Shown piece by piece: positions 61,801 through 64,000 of a DNA stretch of 64,000 nt. The DNA is taken from NCBI GenBank assembly GCA_003260075.1, contig QLIY01000152.1, positions 108,726-172,725 on the forward strand, given 5' to 3'. Every line of letters starts with the position of its first letter. The stretch's first letter is position 1. Under the pieces are notes generated by a model. The model saw nothing but the letters and a program-made list of their open reading frames with translations. It was not told where the DNA came from and ran no database searches. This DNA is from Phallusia mammillata. Taxonomy: Eukaryota; Chordata; Ascidiacea; Phlebobranchia; Ascidiidae. Made by a program: the position numbers and the translations under genes.

Positions 61801-62468
61801 TATCTTGTTAAACTGCTCAGGCCAACTTTCCTTTTATAAGGTTGGCAATAATAATGTACCTATAGTTAAAAACAATAGAAACAGTCGTAGGTTATTTTAG
61901 CGTAATGGATTAGTCTGATTTACCAAAGTATACTAAAAAATGTACTTACTTTAAAGGCCAAATAGCTCATAATTTGCTAGAAATGGTTCTAATTCGCTAG
62001 AACTTATTATTATTAACTATGTTTTTGCTCAACTGTGAAGATATATAGCAAATGGAAAAACACAATAACATGAACAAATGCATGCGATACTGCTGTCAAA
62101 CGTTTTCCGCGAACTCATCAGGCATATTTGCAAAGCTTACCCGATGCTGAATCGGCATTCCATTGATACAAAGTGTGATGGCAAATATGGCCTGGAGGGC
62201 ACTGAATTCCCTTAATACTGTCAAAATTCAAAGACCCATTGATGACTGCTCGGATGCCAGTGTGGCATATCACTGTTAATAAAAATGGCTATAAATGTCA
62301 AAGTGTTGACGATAATGTGTACTGGGGCATAATTGTTTTTAAAATGGATTTGGCAAAAAATATTCTATTATCGGAAAGTTAATTTACTAAAATATTTCTG
62401 CAATACTTACCATTCGCGGCTGCAATTTCACACAAAGCAACAACGATGCAAGTAGAAATAAACGTCAT
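58829..62468 (-). CDS. Array gene I: mucin-stalk member with a frame break in the last exon
   Basis: Paralogue of gene H. Exons: 62468-62411, 62272-62141, 61356-61204, 60783-60675, 60546-60432, 60357-60065, 59716-59532, 59389-58829. Exons 1-7 keep the family frame: signal MTFISTCIVVALCEIAAA; LU domain with VICHTGIRAV, CPPGHIC, NCTTYKCDSFLCN; module 1 with LPNCTLSKALEMSMPC and SCGVKLFPTC; module 2 with SCLQNNSVILQNIT, PVCDDATIAELYD, TKCNKTALVELFR and FPGCPG. The summed exon length is one base over a multiple of three. The Thr/Ser frame of exon 8 breaks near a T run at 59200-59203. Beyond it the mucin-like sequence and the hydrophobic tail (FLHVVFVSVLSVCVAI) continue in the next frame to a stop at 58829. 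Without correction the frame runs on as an Asn-rich tail to 58797 and loses the anchor. With one base removed the protein would be 534 residues. Confidence 0.85.
60925..61024 (-). mobile_element. tRNA-like SINE, copy 3
   Basis: Minus-orientation copy with a GGTTCGAACC B-box and the CCGATCAGG middle, about 5% diverged from copy 1 and with small deletions. No target duplication was found. It lies in intron 3 of gene I. Confidence 0.75.
61029..61076 (-). mobile_element. tRNA-like SINE, copy 4 (truncated)
   Basis: Only the B-box end and T run are present. The element stops after GTGGAC, so it is 5' truncated. It is followed directly by the target duplication of copy 5. Confidence 0.7.
61091..61168 (-). 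mobile_element. tRNA-like SINE, copy 5
   Basis: Shortened copy flanked by the perfect 14-base duplication GAATGCAAGTCCTT (61077-61090 and 61169-61182). It was therefore a separate insertion next to copy 4. Confidence 0.8.
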
Positions 62469-64000
62469 GTTTTTGAAACAGTCTTAACTTATGGATGTCC
62501 TGTAGAGTCCATACAAAACATATTATCAGTAGGTTTATTATGAAGTCTATGCAAATCCATTGAACCCCAACTTGGGCCAGAAACATATCATTTTACAAAT
62601 CATAATAAAGTCTAAATAACGTATGCGTTTAAAATACTCAACTGCCTCGTTACTGGCCACTCAATATCCTTGCAAATGCTGAAATATTTTCCTATTTATT
62701 GCACCATTTAGGTGAGTTTCTCAGATACTTTCAAACTCGTTTAGTTTGTGTTATCCAATCTCGTTGGTCTATTTATGTGCAAATCTAAAATTCGAAGGTA
62801 CATTCGCGACTCTTTGAAAAAAGCCCCGAAACGTTATTTTTCATGACAAAACCATATTCGCGGAAATGTCACCGACGACTTATTAGCCTACACAACGCGA
62901 TTTTTGTTACTCCAAACTTTCAGAAGATTTAGGCTTCTTTAATGGAATTTTAAAGAAATTCTCTGTTAAGAGGCGAAGTTAGGCTTAAACTTTATGATAT
63001 ATAAGAAAATCAAAAACTTTCAAGCTTGGATTTCATATCCGGTTATTATTATTTTTTTAATCGCGTTTTGTCTTCTGACGCTTCAGAACCAGTACTTTGC
63101 CAATTTAAATAGCTTTGCTAAGCTTTGTTTTAATTCTGATACGTTTACATTTGTACTTTGGTGTTGCATAATATATAAACGCTCTTCTCCATACCTGCCA
63201 TTATCGTAGCCTTAGAGCGATATTATGCCTATGCCATTGCGGTAATGCTCAGGGAAGCTGGTATAATCTTTCCTCTCAGTTAAGTATATTTATGTTGTTG
63301 TTGTTTTTCTTCTAAAATTCCGCATTAACATACAACATAAAAATATGACCGACAAACAAATCCTCAAGGCGTAGAAGGTTAGACAAAGACTTAAGTCATG
63401 TTTCTGTGCTCTTTTCTGCCTTGTCTCACAAAAATCTACAAATACAGCTTCATCAGCATATGCTTTACAAAACATAATTTTAGATGTTGTAGCTTTGCCA
63501 TAAAATGTTTTCAATATTGGTATGACAAAGGGTAATAAACTTTCGTAAACAATATCGTCACTTCCCTTTCACAGTCAATTGCGGAACAGCACCACGACAC
63601 GAACTGTCAGTCGGCAGACGTGACTGCAAACTTCCCGGTGACGCAAACGCCGTGATCGCGCAAACGATGACGTGTATTTGGCACGTGAAAGTATTTGCAA
63701 AAAAAAAAGGAATTTTGTTAAGTGGAAAATTTGGCTTATTTCCCCTAGGCTGTACGAACTACTGTGACAACATATCCACCAACCATGCTCTTTTTCCAAC
63801 TATTAATGGTTTATTTAGGCGTAAAAAATATATTTTTGGACATTCGCACGCAACTGTATTTGTGCTAACGTGGGTGCACAATCTAATCCTGTTATATCTT
63901 CATGTGCTTAAATTACGCCGCCTATTTGGAGATTACACTTGACCGAAAATACTCGCGTTGTGGAATATTTTTCTCGTCATGTATGTACGTCACGGGCGTT
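62469..64000. other. 5' flank of gene I and right edge
   Basis: No gene is visible. The part 63570-63780 resembles the flank of gene H at 57840-58030. Frames at the right edge are short and do not look like the array proteins. Confidence 0.5.

Overview
This looks like an AT-rich, intron-dense invertebrate deuterostome genome, most probably an ascidian tunicate of the Ciona type. That is inference from the short introns (mostly 60 to 600 bases), the compact spacing of genes, and two conserved animal genes sitting beside a lineage-specific tandem array. The base composition, short non-autonomous hAT elements and SINEs fit. No marker in the window proves the species.

Left part (1 to about 12.5 kb). 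Bases 1-2860 hold no convincing gene. A 19-exon minus-strand gene (9692 down to 2861) encodes a complete iRhom, the inactive rhomboid pseudoprotease. Head to head with it, 618 bases away, an 8-exon plus-strand gene (10311-12506) encodes the protein phosphatase 4 regulatory subunit 2. The exon joins of both genes keep frame throughout.

Right part (12.9 to 62.5 kb). All recognisable genes run on the minus strand and belong to one tandem array of nine, here called A to I from left to right. Eight are long genes that share an eight-exon plan: signal peptide exon, two exons forming a Ly6/uPAR-like (LU) cysteine-rich domain, a two-exon cysteine/helical module, a second two-exon module that looks like a duplicate of the first, and a last exon with a Ser/Thr stalk and a hydrophobic C-terminus without a basic tail, as in GPI-anchored proteins. 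The intron phases are 1-1-1-2-0-2-1 in every member where all exons were found. Gene C is a short member with only the LU domain and an anchor-like tail, and decayed copies of it lie near 30.3 and 35.9 kb. A and B form one subfamily, D to G a second, and H and I a third with long mucin-like Thr/Ser stalks. E carries disabling lesions and I has a one-base frame break. I recognise no characterised family for the part beyond the LU domain, and the array as a whole is the most interesting content of the window.

Mobile and structural features. Five short non-autonomous hAT elements have perfect 8-base target duplications. One of them sits one base upstream of the gene D start codon. Five copies of a tRNA-like SINE and one (TTGA)-tailed SINE are present. 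Nine places show the pattern X - ten G (or C) - X, where X is a near-identical 47 to 118 base segment. The run is always exactly ten once shared edge bases are discounted, so these are most likely joins between overlapping allelic contig ends, not biology, and they should be borne in mind when reading genes B and D and the PPP4R2 intron.
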